64,000 nt of DNA. Origin: an uncultured Oscillospiraceae bacterium (GTDB lineage: Bacteria > Bacillota > Clostridia > Oscillospirales > Acutalibacteraceae). The stretch's first letter is position 1. Every line of letters begins with the position of its first letter. Where the stretch lies: contig UQWL01000001.1 of the NCBI GenBank assembly GCA_900544715.1, forward strand, positions 186,001-250,000, in the 5' to 3' direction. Under the pieces are notes generated by a model. It ran no database searches. It had not been told where the DNA came from and saw only the letters and a list, made by a program, of their open reading frames with translations. Shown in pieces: positions 1 through 7,869 of the stretch. Made by a program: the position numbers and the translations under genes.

Positions 1-1
1 T

Positions 2-1504
2 CTGCTGGCGGTATCGGGCCTACATACGTCGTTGTGGGCGATGTTTCTTTTTCGCATGCTGCAAAAGCTGAAATGGAGCCGCCGTGTGTCGGCTGCCTGC
101 TCAATGGGATTTGTCTTGTTTTTCATGGGTCTCGCCGGGTTTTCCCCGTCTGTCACGCGGGCGGGGATTATGATGCTTTTGTATCTGGGCGGTTTTCTCT
201 TGCGGCGGGAGCCGGATTCCCTTAATTCTCTCGGCCTTGCGGCGCTGGTGATTTTATTTGCCAATCCCTTTGCTGCGGCGGATCTCGGCATGCTGCTCTC
301 CTTCAGCGCGACCGCCGGGATTCTGCTGCTGCAAAAGCCCTTCGCGCGTGTGCTTGAGCGCCCGGCGCAGCATATGCCTGCCGGGCTCCTGCGCAAAGCC
401 TGCAAGGGGGTGGCGGAGCTTTTGGCGGTTACGCTCGCCGCTATTGTGTTTACGTTGCCGGTGAGCATCCTTTCGTTTGGGCAGGTTTCTCTGATCGCGC
501 CGCTCGCGAACCTCTTGTTTGTCAATGCGGGCGGGGCGGCGATGCTTTGCGCGGGCCTGTGCGCGGCGCTTTCGCATGCGTGGATTTTTTCGTTCCTCGC
601 CTATCCGTTTGCATTGATCGGCGGCCTGCTTTCCCAATATCTGCTGGGCGGAACGGCATTGCTTTCGAAGCTTCCGTTCGCAAGCGTTTCGCTGGAACCG
701 GGCGCTTCGGCGCTGTGGCTTGCGGGCACGGTAGTGCTGTTGGCAATCGTATTGCTTGACCGGAACCGGACGCAGCACCTCGCCCGGCTGGCGGCGCTCT
801 GCTCTGCCTTTGCGCTTTTGGCGGGCGTTTTTGCTTACACCCTCATGGGCCGTAACCTGACGGCCATCACAATGGCGGATGTGGGCAACGGCACGGCAAT
901 CGTGCTCACCCGCGGGCGCAGGGCCGCCGTGATCGGGTGCGGCGGCGATTACGACGCTGCGGCACAGGTATCCGCTGTGCTGCAATCGCAAAATGTGACT
1001 GCGCTGGACCTCTTGTTTTTGCCCCGTGCCGCGCAGACGGAGGCCTCCGCCGCCGGGCAGCTTTTGGAGAGCATTCCGGCTCAAACGGTTGTTTGCGCGG
1101 AAGCAGTGGATGGCCTGCCCAATGGCACGCATGCGGTGGTCGCGGGAGTGGGCCGGGTGCGGCTGTGGGGCGACGTTACGCTGGAATATATCACGCAGGG
1201 TGCGCTTTCCTGCGCCCTGTTGGAGATTGGAACGCAGCGTTTTTTCTTCTCCTTCTGCCCGGGCGGCGAGCTCTCCCGGCTGCCGGAAGGTTGGAGCTCC
1301 GCGCCGGTGGCCTTTTGCCGCGTGCAGGAGCCGGAAGGCCTTCACGCGGGGGTGACGCTGTTTTCCGGTGAGGGCGACCGTGTATGGAACACGGCGCGCG
1401 CACACGCCCAAAATGGCAGAAAGGCCTTCGCCACAGGCGGAAAAGGCGCGCTGCGCATCCGGGCGGATGGCGCAAAAACGCTGGATATCAAACGGCTGCC
1501 TTGA
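2..1504 (+). CDS. comEC: ComEC/Rec2-type DNA uptake channel, C-terminal part (5' truncated by window)
   Basis: The reading frame is open from the first bases of the window, so the gene starts upstream. The ComEC competence-domain motif AVSGLHTSL is visible at the very beginning, followed by about eight hydrophobic membrane segments up to residue ~270. ComEC forms the inner-membrane channel that takes up single-stranded DNA during transformation. The C-terminal ~220 residues have the DVGNGTAIVL start of the metallo-beta-lactamase-like domain, but the HxHxDH metal site expected after it is not visible (the region reads LPRAAQTEASAAG). About 280 N-terminal residues should lie outside the window. 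holA follows after 28 nt, a common pairing in Firmicutes. Confidence 0.9.
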   Translation: MLAVSGLHTSLWAMFLFRMLQKLKWSRRVSAACSMGFVLFFMGLAGFSPSVTRAGIMMLLYLGGFLLRREPDSLNSLGLAALVILFANPFAAADLGMLLSFSATAGILLLQKPFARVLERPAQHMPAGLLRKACKGVAELLAVTLAAIVFTLPVSILSFGQVSLIAPLANLLFVNAGGAAMLCAGLCAALSHAWIFSFLAYPFALIGGLLSQYLLGGTALLSKLPFASVSLEPGASALWLAGTVVLLAIVLLDRNRTQHLARLAALCSAFALLAGVFAYTLMGRNLTAITMADVGNGTAIVLTRGRRAAVIGCGGDYDAAAQVSAVLQSQNVTALDLLFLPRAAQTEASAAGQLLESIPAQTVVCAEAVDGLPNGTHAVVAGVGRVRLWGDVTLEYITQGALSCALLEIGTQRFFFSFCPGGELSRLPEGWSSAPVAFCRVQEPEGLHAGVTLFSGEGDRVWNTARAHAQNGRKAFATGGKGALRIRADGAKTLDIKRLP

Positions 1505-1532
1505 GGCGCCGAGACCCAAGGAGGGTTGGACG

Positions 1533-2585
1533 ATGGCGGAACTAACGGAGAAAGAGCTCAAAAAGCAGATCACGAACGGCATGTTTGCCCCCGTATATCT
1601 GCTATATGGGGAAGAGGCGTTTCTAAAGCAGTATTACGCGGGGCTGATTGCGGAAAAATCAGTTGCCGAGGGGTTTGAAACCTTCAATCTGCACAAGCTG
1701 GAGGGCAAAGAAACCTCCTTTGACGAAATTGCCGACGCGGCGGAGCAGCTGCCCATGATGGCGGAGCGCACCTGTGTGCTCGTGCGGGATTTCGACCTGA
1801 AGGCGCTCAAAGGTGCGCAGCGGGAGAAGCTGGAGGCATTTCTCTCCGATCCGCCGGGCACGTGTTCCGTGGTGTTCTGGATGGATACGGTCGAGGTTTC
1901 CCCCAAGCAGAATAAGGATTGGCAGGGGCTCATCAAGCTGTTTGCAAAGAGCGGCGCCGCCGTCCATCTCAGCCGCCGCACCAGCGCAGAGCTTACGCGC
2001 CAGCTTTGCGCGAGCGCGAAAAAGCGCGGCGGAAGCCTGCCGCCGGAGTCGGCCTCCTACCTGGTCGCCTTTTCCGGCAGCGATTTGAACCTCCTGATTA
2101 ACGAGCTCGATAAGCTCTGCGCCTATGCGGCGGGGCGGGAGATTACGCCCAGGGATATTGATGCCGTGTGCATCAAAAGCGTGGAGGCAACGGCCTTTGA
2201 TATGGTCAAAGCGCTCCTGCGCGGCAAATACGCCGATGCATACGGGATGCTGGATACGCTGTTTGCGCAGAAAACGGAACCGGTGATGATCGCCGGCGCG
2301 CTGATTTCCTCCTATGTCGATATGTACCGCGCCAAGGCGGCGCTCTCCTCCGGGGAGCGTGCGGAGGCCGTGGCGCAGGCATTTAATTACAAAGGCCGGG
2401 AGTTCCGGCTGCGGTACGCCGCGCAGGATGCCTCCCGCCTGACGCTTGCCCAGCTGGGGGCGTGCCTCGATGTGTTAAGCGAAGCGGATGAGGCGCTCAA
2501 AAGCACGCGGGCGGAGAAACGGCTCGTGCTGGAAGAGGCGATGCTCCGGCTGCAATGCATCACCAAGCAAAACGCCGGTGGATGA
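1533..2585 (+). CDS. holA: DNA polymerase III subunit delta
   Basis: 350 residues, the normal length for HolA, the clamp-loader subunit that opens the beta clamp. The N-terminus (FAPVYLLYGEEAFLKQYY) is the usual degenerate nucleotide-binding fold of this family, and the C-terminal helical collar domain follows. The start is the ATG at 1533, preceded by AAGGAGGG at 1518-1524; the open frame runs further upstream but that part overlaps comEC. The position right after comEC is the standard Firmicute arrangement. rpsT, often found next on the opposite strand, is absent here. Confidence 0.93.
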   Translation: MAELTEKELKKQITNGMFAPVYLLYGEEAFLKQYYAGLIAEKSVAEGFETFNLHKLEGKETSFDEIADAAEQLPMMAERTCVLVRDFDLKALKGAQREKLEAFLSDPPGTCSVVFWMDTVEVSPKQNKDWQGLIKLFAKSGAAVHLSRRTSAELTRQLCASAKKRGGSLPPESASYLVAFSGSDLNLLINELDKLCAYAAGREITPRDIDAVCIKSVEATAFDMVKALLRGKYADAYGMLDTLFAQKTEPVMIAGALISSYVDMYRAKAALSSGERAEAVAQAFNYKGREFRLRYAAQDASRLTLAQLGACLDVLSEADEALKSTRAEKRLVLEEAMLRLQCITKQNAGG

Positions 2586-2651
2586 GGGAAACGTTCGCAG
2601 TTGCCCTTACCCACTGATGCAAAGGTTCAGAAAAAAGGATGGTCCTAACTC

Positions 2652-3239
2652 ATGATCCGTATCAAACAGGCGGTGATCGTGGAGGGGAAGTATGATAAAA
2701 TCAAGCTCTCCTCCCTGCTCGACACCGTGATTATTCAAACCGACGGGTTTGGTATCTTTAAAAATAAAGAAAAGATGGCGCTGATCCGCCGCCTGGCGCA
2801 AACCAGAGGGATTGTTATCCTCACGGACAGTGATTCTGCGGGCTTTAAAATTCGCTCTTACATCGGCGGGAGCCTGCCGCAGGATAAGGTGATCCACGCC
2901 TATATCCCGGATATCATCGGCAAGGAGAAGCGCAAAAGCGCGCCCTCGCAGGAGGGGAAGCTGGGCGTGGAGGGCATCCCCTCCAAAACCCTGATGGAGA
3001 GCCTGGAGCGCGCGGGCGTTACCTGCGAAGAGGCGGCAGAGCCCGGGCGTAAAATTACGAAAAACGACCTATATGAGGATGGCCTGAGCGGCCGCCCAAA
3101 CAGCAAGGCGCTAAAGAAAAAGCTGCTTTCGCAGCTTCATCTGCCGGAGCACCTTTCTTCCAATGCGCTGGTTCAGATTTTGAATTTATTCATGACCTAC
3201 GACGAATATAAGCAAGCCGTTCAGTCATGCTGCCAATAG
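2652..3239 (+). CDS. rnmV: Ribonuclease M5 (TOPRIM protein)
   Basis: 195 residues. RNase M5 matures the 5S rRNA precursor. The TOPRIM fold is recognisable from the glutamate motif VEGKYDKIKL near residue 10 and the DxD motif in LTDSDSAG near residue 57; the second half matches the DUF4093 C-terminal domain seen in RNase M5. An AAAGGATGG-like Shine-Dalgarno lies about 10 nt before the ATG. It is commonly grouped with ksgA or tatD; neither is present here, but the motif set is characteristic. Confidence 0.88.
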   Translation: MIRIKQAVIVEGKYDKIKLSSLLDTVIIQTDGFGIFKNKEKMALIRRLAQTRGIVILTDSDSAGFKIRSYIGGSLPQDKVIHAYIPDIIGKEKRKSAPSQEGKLGVEGIPSKTLMESLERAGVTCEEAAEPGRKITKNDLYEDGLSGRPNSKALKKKLLSQLHLPEHLSSNALVQILNLFMTYDEYKQAVQSCCQ

Positions 3240-3260
3240 CATGGAATGGGGAAGAAACAA

Positions 3261-4634
3261 ATGAAGAAAAAACGGATTGCCGGAACCAGACTGGTTAGGC
3301 TGATCAGTCTCACGCTCGCCGGCCTCCTTTGTGCGGGAATGGGAGGCTGCTCGCCGAAGCCGGTGCAGGAGGAAAAAACAGTGGATACACAAGTTTTGCG
3401 CGTGGGGATCATCAGCGATACCCAGCTGGCCGAAAAAGGTGGATCTGACGTTTATGACGGCTATCTTAAAAGTGCGTTGGAGCTGCTCAAGCACAGGGAG
3501 ATCCATATGCTCATCCATGCGGGCGACTACACGGATGTAGGCCTGGCGGATGCTTATCAAAATTTTAAGGATATTTATGAGGGCGTTTACCCGGATGGCA
3601 GCAGCCCAATGAAGCTGTTCATCATGGGTAACCACGATTATTGGCTCAGCGATTTCGTCAAGTGCTGGGAGATTCCCTTCAAAGGCAAGATGCGCCGCCG
3701 GATGGAGAAGTATACCGGCGAATCGCCATGGTCCCACAAGGTGCTCAATGGCTACCATTTCATCGGCCTGAGCCCGGTCAACGGCAGCATGAAGGACGAT
3801 GCCTATGAGGGCAAGCTCGAATGGGCCGAGGAGGAGATTCAAAAGGCAATTGCCGCCGCGCCCGACCGGCCTGTTTTTGTGATCACGCACAACAACCCGA
3901 AGGATACGGTCTACACCAGCGACGACTATGGCGACTCTAAGCTGGATGCGCTGTTTGCGAAATATCCGCAGGTGATCTCCATTTCAGGGCATACGCACGC
4001 TTCCATCCTTGATGAACGCTCCATTTCGCAAACCTCTTATACGGCGATCAATACGCAGTCCCTCTCCTATACGGATTTTGAGGAAGGCGCGCTGCTGGAG
4101 GAGCCGGGCGATGTGGAGGCGAACCCCATGTGCATGATGATGGAGATTGCGGACAATCAGATCACCATCCGCCGCTATGGCGTATTAAGCGGCCAGGAGG
4201 AGAAGGAGCCTTGGGTGATTCCGCTCCCAATCGATCAAACGCAGTTTTCTTATACCACTCAGGCACGCGCGCAGCAGCGCAAAGCGCCTACCTGGCCGCA
4301 GGATGCAAAGGCCGCCTTCAGCAAGGAAGGGGAGCGGCAGCTGCTGACCTTCCCTGCGGCTGTGCATGAGGATTTCGTTCATTCTTACCGCATCACGCTT
4401 TCTGATTCCAACGGAAAAGCAGTCTCCTTCGGCGAAGGGGAAGATCAGAAGGAGGAGCTGATTTATATCAGCGATTTCTATGCGGGGATCGGCAAAATGG
4501 CAAAAACGGTGCAGCTGAATCTTGCGGACGCGCTGAAATCGGCGCCTGCGGGCAGCTATACGGCAACGATCTACGCGCAGGAGTCCTTCGGCAAGGAGAG
4601 CGCGCCCATTACATGCCCGGTGACGGTTTCCTGA
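3261..4634 (+). CDS. Calcineurin-like metallophosphoesterase lipoprotein
   Basis: About 457 residues, with a lysine/arginine-rich signal peptide and a lipobox-like AGMGGC, so probably a lipid-anchored outer-surface protein. The metallophosphatase motif blocks are in order: SDTQ (the family usually has DxH, so the second ligand is changed), HAGDYTD, MGNHDYW, ITHNNP and SGHTH. A further ~120-residue C-terminal domain follows. The ATG at 3261 is preferred because the G-rich stretch at 3243-3251 can act as its ribosome site; the ATG at 3246 is in frame and possible. The substrate cannot be told; nucleotide or phosphodiester hydrolysis is the family activity. Confidence 0.8.
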   Translation: MKKKRIAGTRLVRLISLTLAGLLCAGMGGCSPKPVQEEKTVDTQVLRVGIISDTQLAEKGGSDVYDGYLKSALELLKHREIHMLIHAGDYTDVGLADAYQNFKDIYEGVYPDGSSPMKLFIMGNHDYWLSDFVKCWEIPFKGKMRRRMEKYTGESPWSHKVLNGYHFIGLSPVNGSMKDDAYEGKLEWAEEEIQKAIAAAPDRPVFVITHNNPKDTVYTSDDYGDSKLDALFAKYPQVISISGHTHASILDERSISQTSYTAINTQSLSYTDFEEGALLEEPGDVEANPMCMMMEIADNQITIRRYGVLSGQEEKEPWVIPLPIDQTQFSYTTQARAQQRKAPTWPQDAKAAFSKEGERQLLTFPAAVHEDFVHSYRITLSDSNGKAVSFGEGEDQKEELIYISDFYAGIGKMAKTVQLNLADALKSAPAGSYTATIYAQESFGKESAPITCPVTVS

Positions 4635-4663
4635 GTTTTCTGTTTGGGCGATCAGTCAAAGAT

Positions 4664-4704
4664 GGGGGCTGCTGCAACGTGGTTTTCATTTTGCAGCAGC
4701 CCCC
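4664..4704 (+). terminator. Perfect 14-bp hairpin after the phosphoesterase gene
   Basis: Arms 4664-4677 and 4691-4704 are perfectly complementary (GGGGGCTGCTGCAA and its complement) with a 13-nt loop. There is no immediate T run, but a second small hairpin (AGGCTT/AAGCCT) with TTTG follows at 4707-4720. It probably ends the transcript of the upstream gene. Confidence 0.6.
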
Positions 4705-4865
4705 GCAGGCTTTTCAAGCCTTTGTATCATTTTGCCGTATCAACGGGAAAATTGTCCTTGCGCAATTTTTAATAGTATGCTATCCTGATGGTAGCAAATG
4801 GAAGGGAGGGAGCGTTGCAGCTCTCCCTTCTCCATATGCCATTTTGTCAGGGGGGATGGCAGTTG

Positions 4866-6020
4866 ATGCAGGATCAAAAAAGACGGATTCTGATTGCTCC
4901 GGATTCTTTTAAGGGTACTATGACCGCCGCAGAGGTGTGCCGCATTATCCGCAAAGCGTTCCTACAGGTAGATCCGGCGCTTGAAATCTCCTGTCTTCCC
5001 ATGGCGGATGGCGGGGAGGGGACGGTAGACGCCTTTCTGGCCGCCTTGGGAGGAGCGCGCAAAACCGTGCGGGTGCACGGCCCGCTGTTTGCCATGCACG
5101 ACGCTTCCTTCGGCATTTTGAAGGATGGCACGGCCATTCTTGAAATGGCAGCGGCCTCCGGCCTTCCGCTCGCCGGGAAGGATGCGAACCCCATGTATAC
5201 CACAACCTTCGGCGTGGGGGAGCTGATCCGCGCCGCGCTGGATGCCGGCTGCCGCAAAATTCGCATCGGGGCGGGCGGCAGTGCGACGACGGACGGTGGA
5301 ATTGGCTGCCTGACGGCGCTTGGCGCCCGCTTTACGGATAAAACGGGCGAGGAGGTGCCGCCCATGGGCTGCGGGTTGGGCAGGGTGGCCTGCATCCATC
5401 TGGATGGGCTCGATGAGCGGCTTCGGGAAGCGGATGTAACCGTTTTATGCGATGTGAAAAGCCCGTTGTATGGCGCGCAGGGGGCGGCGTTTGTGTTTGC
5501 CCCGCAGAAGGGCGCGTTGCCCAAGCAGGTGCAAACGCTGGATAACGCGCTCAGAGCCTTTGCGCAGACGGTGCTGCGCTATACGGGCCGCGATATCCGG
5601 AGCCTTGCGGGCGCGGGCGCGGCGGGCGGCCTTGCGGGCGGCCTGTATGCCATGCTCGGCGCGCATTTGGCTGGCGGGGTGGAAACATTGCTGCGCGAAA
5701 CAGGGTTCGATGCGCTCGCCCTGCGTTCTGCGCTCGTCATCACCGGGGAAGGCCGCATCGATGCGCAAAGCATGCAGGGGAAAGTGCCTTGGGGCGTGGC
5801 AAAACATGCGCCGCACACGCCGGTGATCGCAATTGCCGGGGGAATTCAGGGGGATCGCTCCACACTGGCGTGCCAGATGGGGCTCGTGCGGATTTATGAG
5901 GCGAATTATCGCAAACGGCCGCCGCATGAAATCGGGCGATATTGCCGGGAGGATCTGGAATATATTGCCATTCGTGCTGCAAAGGAATTTTTGCAGGATT
6001 CCAAGGAGAATACTGATTGA
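4866..6020 (+). CDS. Glycerate 2-kinase family protein
   Basis: 384 residues, matching the GlxK/GarK class of glycerate kinase, which phosphorylates D-glycerate with ATP. Recognisable blocks are PDSFKGTMTAAEV at the N-terminus, GAGGSATTDGG in the middle, the glycine-rich AGAAGGLAGGL and the C-terminal TGEGRIDAQSMQGK. The ATG at 4866 has the GGGGGGAT ribosome site at 4850-4856; the frame stays open upstream to 4788 but that part lacks such a site. It stands alone between a terminator and a GNAT gene. Which carbon is phosphorylated cannot be read from the sequence. Confidence 0.9.
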   Translation: MQDQKRRILIAPDSFKGTMTAAEVCRIIRKAFLQVDPALEISCLPMADGGEGTVDAFLAALGGARKTVRVHGPLFAMHDASFGILKDGTAILEMAAASGLPLAGKDANPMYTTTFGVGELIRAALDAGCRKIRIGAGGSATTDGGIGCLTALGARFTDKTGEEVPPMGCGLGRVACIHLDGLDERLREADVTVLCDVKSPLYGAQGAAFVFAPQKGALPKQVQTLDNALRAFAQTVLRYTGRDIRSLAGAGAAGGLAGGLYAMLGAHLAGGVETLLRETGFDALALRSALVITGEGRIDAQSMQGKVPWGVAKHAPHTPVIAIAGGIQGDRSTLACQMGLVRIYEANYRKRPPHEIGRYCREDLEYIAIRAAKEFLQDSKENTD

Positions 6021-6174
6021 ATCGCTGAAACGCTCCTGTGTGTGGATTCTTCCGCGTGCGGGAGCGTTTTTTCTTGAAGCGCGCCCGGCGGTATGCTATA
6101 CTAGCAGCAAGCAGATCGATACCGCTTCGGCCTGATAGGGGCGGAGCTATTTCAGATGGCGGGGGAGTGTTTGT

Positions 6175-6618
6175 TTGATCGAAGCAAAGTGGAGCGCGCC
6201 CGGAGAGGCATATAGCCCGGAGGCTCAAGTGCGTTTGGCAGTGTTTGTGGCGGAGCAGGGTTATCCGAAAGAGCTGGAATTCGACGAGCTGGATAGCGGC
6301 GCGTGGCACCTCACCTTGTTCGACGGGGAGACGCCTGTGGCGGCGGCGCGTTTGGTCACGCTCTCTCCCGGCGTGCTGAAGCCCGGGCGGATTGCCGTGC
6401 TGCGGGAATACCGCAAGCAGCATCTTGGCGCACGCCTGATGGAAGAGCTCCTGAAAAAAGCAGAGGAGCTGGGCGCGCATGAGCTTCACATCGGCGCTCA
6501 GGTGCAAGCGCAGGGGTTTTATGAAAAATTTGGCTTTCACACCTGTGGCGAGCCTGTTTATATGGATGTTCATATCCCGCATGTTGATATGGTGCGGTAT
6601 TTGGGCGGGGAGGCCTGA
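6175..6618 (+). CDS. GNAT-family N-acetyltransferase
   Basis: 147 residues, starting at a TTG with GGGGGAG seven bases upstream. The acetyl-CoA binding region is visible as LREYRKQHLGARLMEELLKKAEE, followed by AQVQAQGFYEKFGFHTCGEPVYMDVHIPH, the arrangement of the ElaA/YjcF-like small-molecule acetyltransferases. Substrate unknown. It is followed after 2 nt by a second, dissimilar GNAT gene and then ppa, so the three are probably co-transcribed. Confidence 0.82.
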   Translation: MIEAKWSAPGEAYSPEAQVRLAVFVAEQGYPKELEFDELDSGAWHLTLFDGETPVAAARLVTLSPGVLKPGRIAVLREYRKQHLGARLMEELLKKAEELGAHELHIGAQVQAQGFYEKFGFHTCGEPVYMDVHIPHVDMVRYLGGEA

Positions 6619-6620
6619 CG

Positions 6621-7205
6621 ATGGGGAGTGAAGCACGCGCGAAGCAGATCGGGATTCGCCCTTATCAGGAGAAGGATCAGCAGGCGGTGCGTGGCATCTG
6701 CATTGCAACGAGCGGCCTGCCGGTGAAAACACAGCGGCAGAAGGAGCTGCTTTTGCTGCAATATTGCGATTATTATCTGGAGCAGGAGCCGGACGCCTGC
6801 TTTGTGGCAGTGGATGAAACGGATACGCCCATCGGCTATATTCTGTGTGCAAAAGAATATCATGCCTACCGGCGGCGGTTTCTGGAGCGTTATCTTCCCC
6901 GCATCCGCGCGCTCAGCGTATGGCGCGCCGTAGCGGCACGGGCGGAGGTAGGGTTGACGGGCCGCTATGCGGAGCGTTACCCGGCACATATGCATATTGA
7001 TATTCTGGATGCTTACCAGCGTATGGGCATTGGGCATCGGCTTGTGGATACACTGGCTGCTTGCTTGGCCGGGCAAAATGTGAAGGGGCTGATGTTAAGT
7101 GTTGGCTCAACCAATCAAAAGGGCGTGAATTTCTATCAAAAATACGGCTTTCAAAAAATAGGAACGGTAGCGGGGGCTCTTGTGATGGGCCTGCGGCTTT
7201 CCTGA
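6621..7205 (+). CDS. GNAT-family N-acetyltransferase
   Basis: 194 residues. The GNAT core is visible in the second half: AHMHIDILDAYQRMGIGHRLVDTLAACLAG (strand plus acetyl-CoA P-loop, Q/RxxGxG/A-like) and NQKGVNFYQKYGFQKIG at the end. The N-terminal ~100 residues are longer than the minimal domain. It starts 2 nt after the preceding GNAT gene, suggesting translational coupling. Substrate unknown. Confidence 0.82.
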   Translation: MGSEARAKQIGIRPYQEKDQQAVRGICIATSGLPVKTQRQKELLLLQYCDYYLEQEPDACFVAVDETDTPIGYILCAKEYHAYRRRFLERYLPRIRALSVWRAVAARAEVGLTGRYAERYPAHMHIDILDAYQRMGIGHRLVDTLAACLAGQNVKGLMLSVGSTNQKGVNFYQKYGFQKIGTVAGALVMGLRLS

Positions 7206-7226
7206 ACCGGAGTGGAGGAATGGAAG

Positions 7227-7781
7227 TTGAATATTTGGCATGATATATCCGCGGAGCGCATCCGCCCGGAGCGCTTTACAGCGGTGATCGAAATCCCCAA
7301 GGGCAGCAAGGTAAAGTATGAAATGGATAAGGAGACGGGCCTTCTGCGCATGGATCGTATCCTGTATACCTCCACGCACTATCCGGCGAACTATGGCTTC
7401 ATCCCGCGCACCTATGCCGCCGACCACGATCCGCTGGATGTGCTGGTGCTTTGCTCGGAACAGGTCGTTCCGATGACGCTCGTCACCTGCTACCCCATCG
7501 GCGTGATTATCATGGAGGATGAGGGCTATAAGGATGAGAAGATCATTGCAATCCCCTTTGACGACCCGACGTATAACGGCTACCGGGATATCGGCGCGTT
7601 GCCGGAACATGTTTCTACAGAGATGACGCATTTCTTCTCCGTTTATAAAACGCTGGAGGGAAAGGCAACCGCGTTGGAAAGCGTGAAGGGTGCGCAGACC
7701 GCGCAGCAGATCATTTTGGATTGCCTTTGCCGGTATGAGAAGGAGTTTCCATCCGGTTCGCAGCCTGCGCCGGAGGGATAA
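7227..7781 (+). CDS. ppa: Inorganic pyrophosphatase, family I
   Basis: 184 residues. The soluble family I pyrophosphatase hydrolyses PPi to drive biosynthesis. The signature DHDPLDVLVL (three metal-binding aspartates) lies in the middle, after the substrate-binding stretch IEIPKGSKVKYE and YPANYGFIPRTY. The TTG at 7227 is chosen as start because GGAGG at 7214-7218 is 8 nt upstream; an in-frame GTG at 7212 would itself overlap that ribosome site. Confidence 0.93.
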   Translation: MNIWHDISAERIRPERFTAVIEIPKGSKVKYEMDKETGLLRMDRILYTSTHYPANYGFIPRTYAADHDPLDVLVLCSEQVVPMTLVTCYPIGVIIMEDEGYKDEKIIAIPFDDPTYNGYRDIGALPEHVSTEMTHFFSVYKTLEGKATALESVKGAQTAQQIILDCLCRYEKEFPSGSQPAPEG

Positions 7782-7869
7782 CGGATTGCCGGGCGGCTGC
7801 GTGTGCCTTCCGATAAAGGCAGAATTTTGATCTTGTAGGTGTTGATGCCGACCAAAAGGAGAAATGGCT

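Noticed and set aside
254..1582. Long minus-strand ORF opposite comEC (442 codons)
   Set aside because: Arginine/histidine/glutamine-rich shadow of a GC-rich gene, no ribosome site or recognisable fold, and comEC on the other strand is certain.
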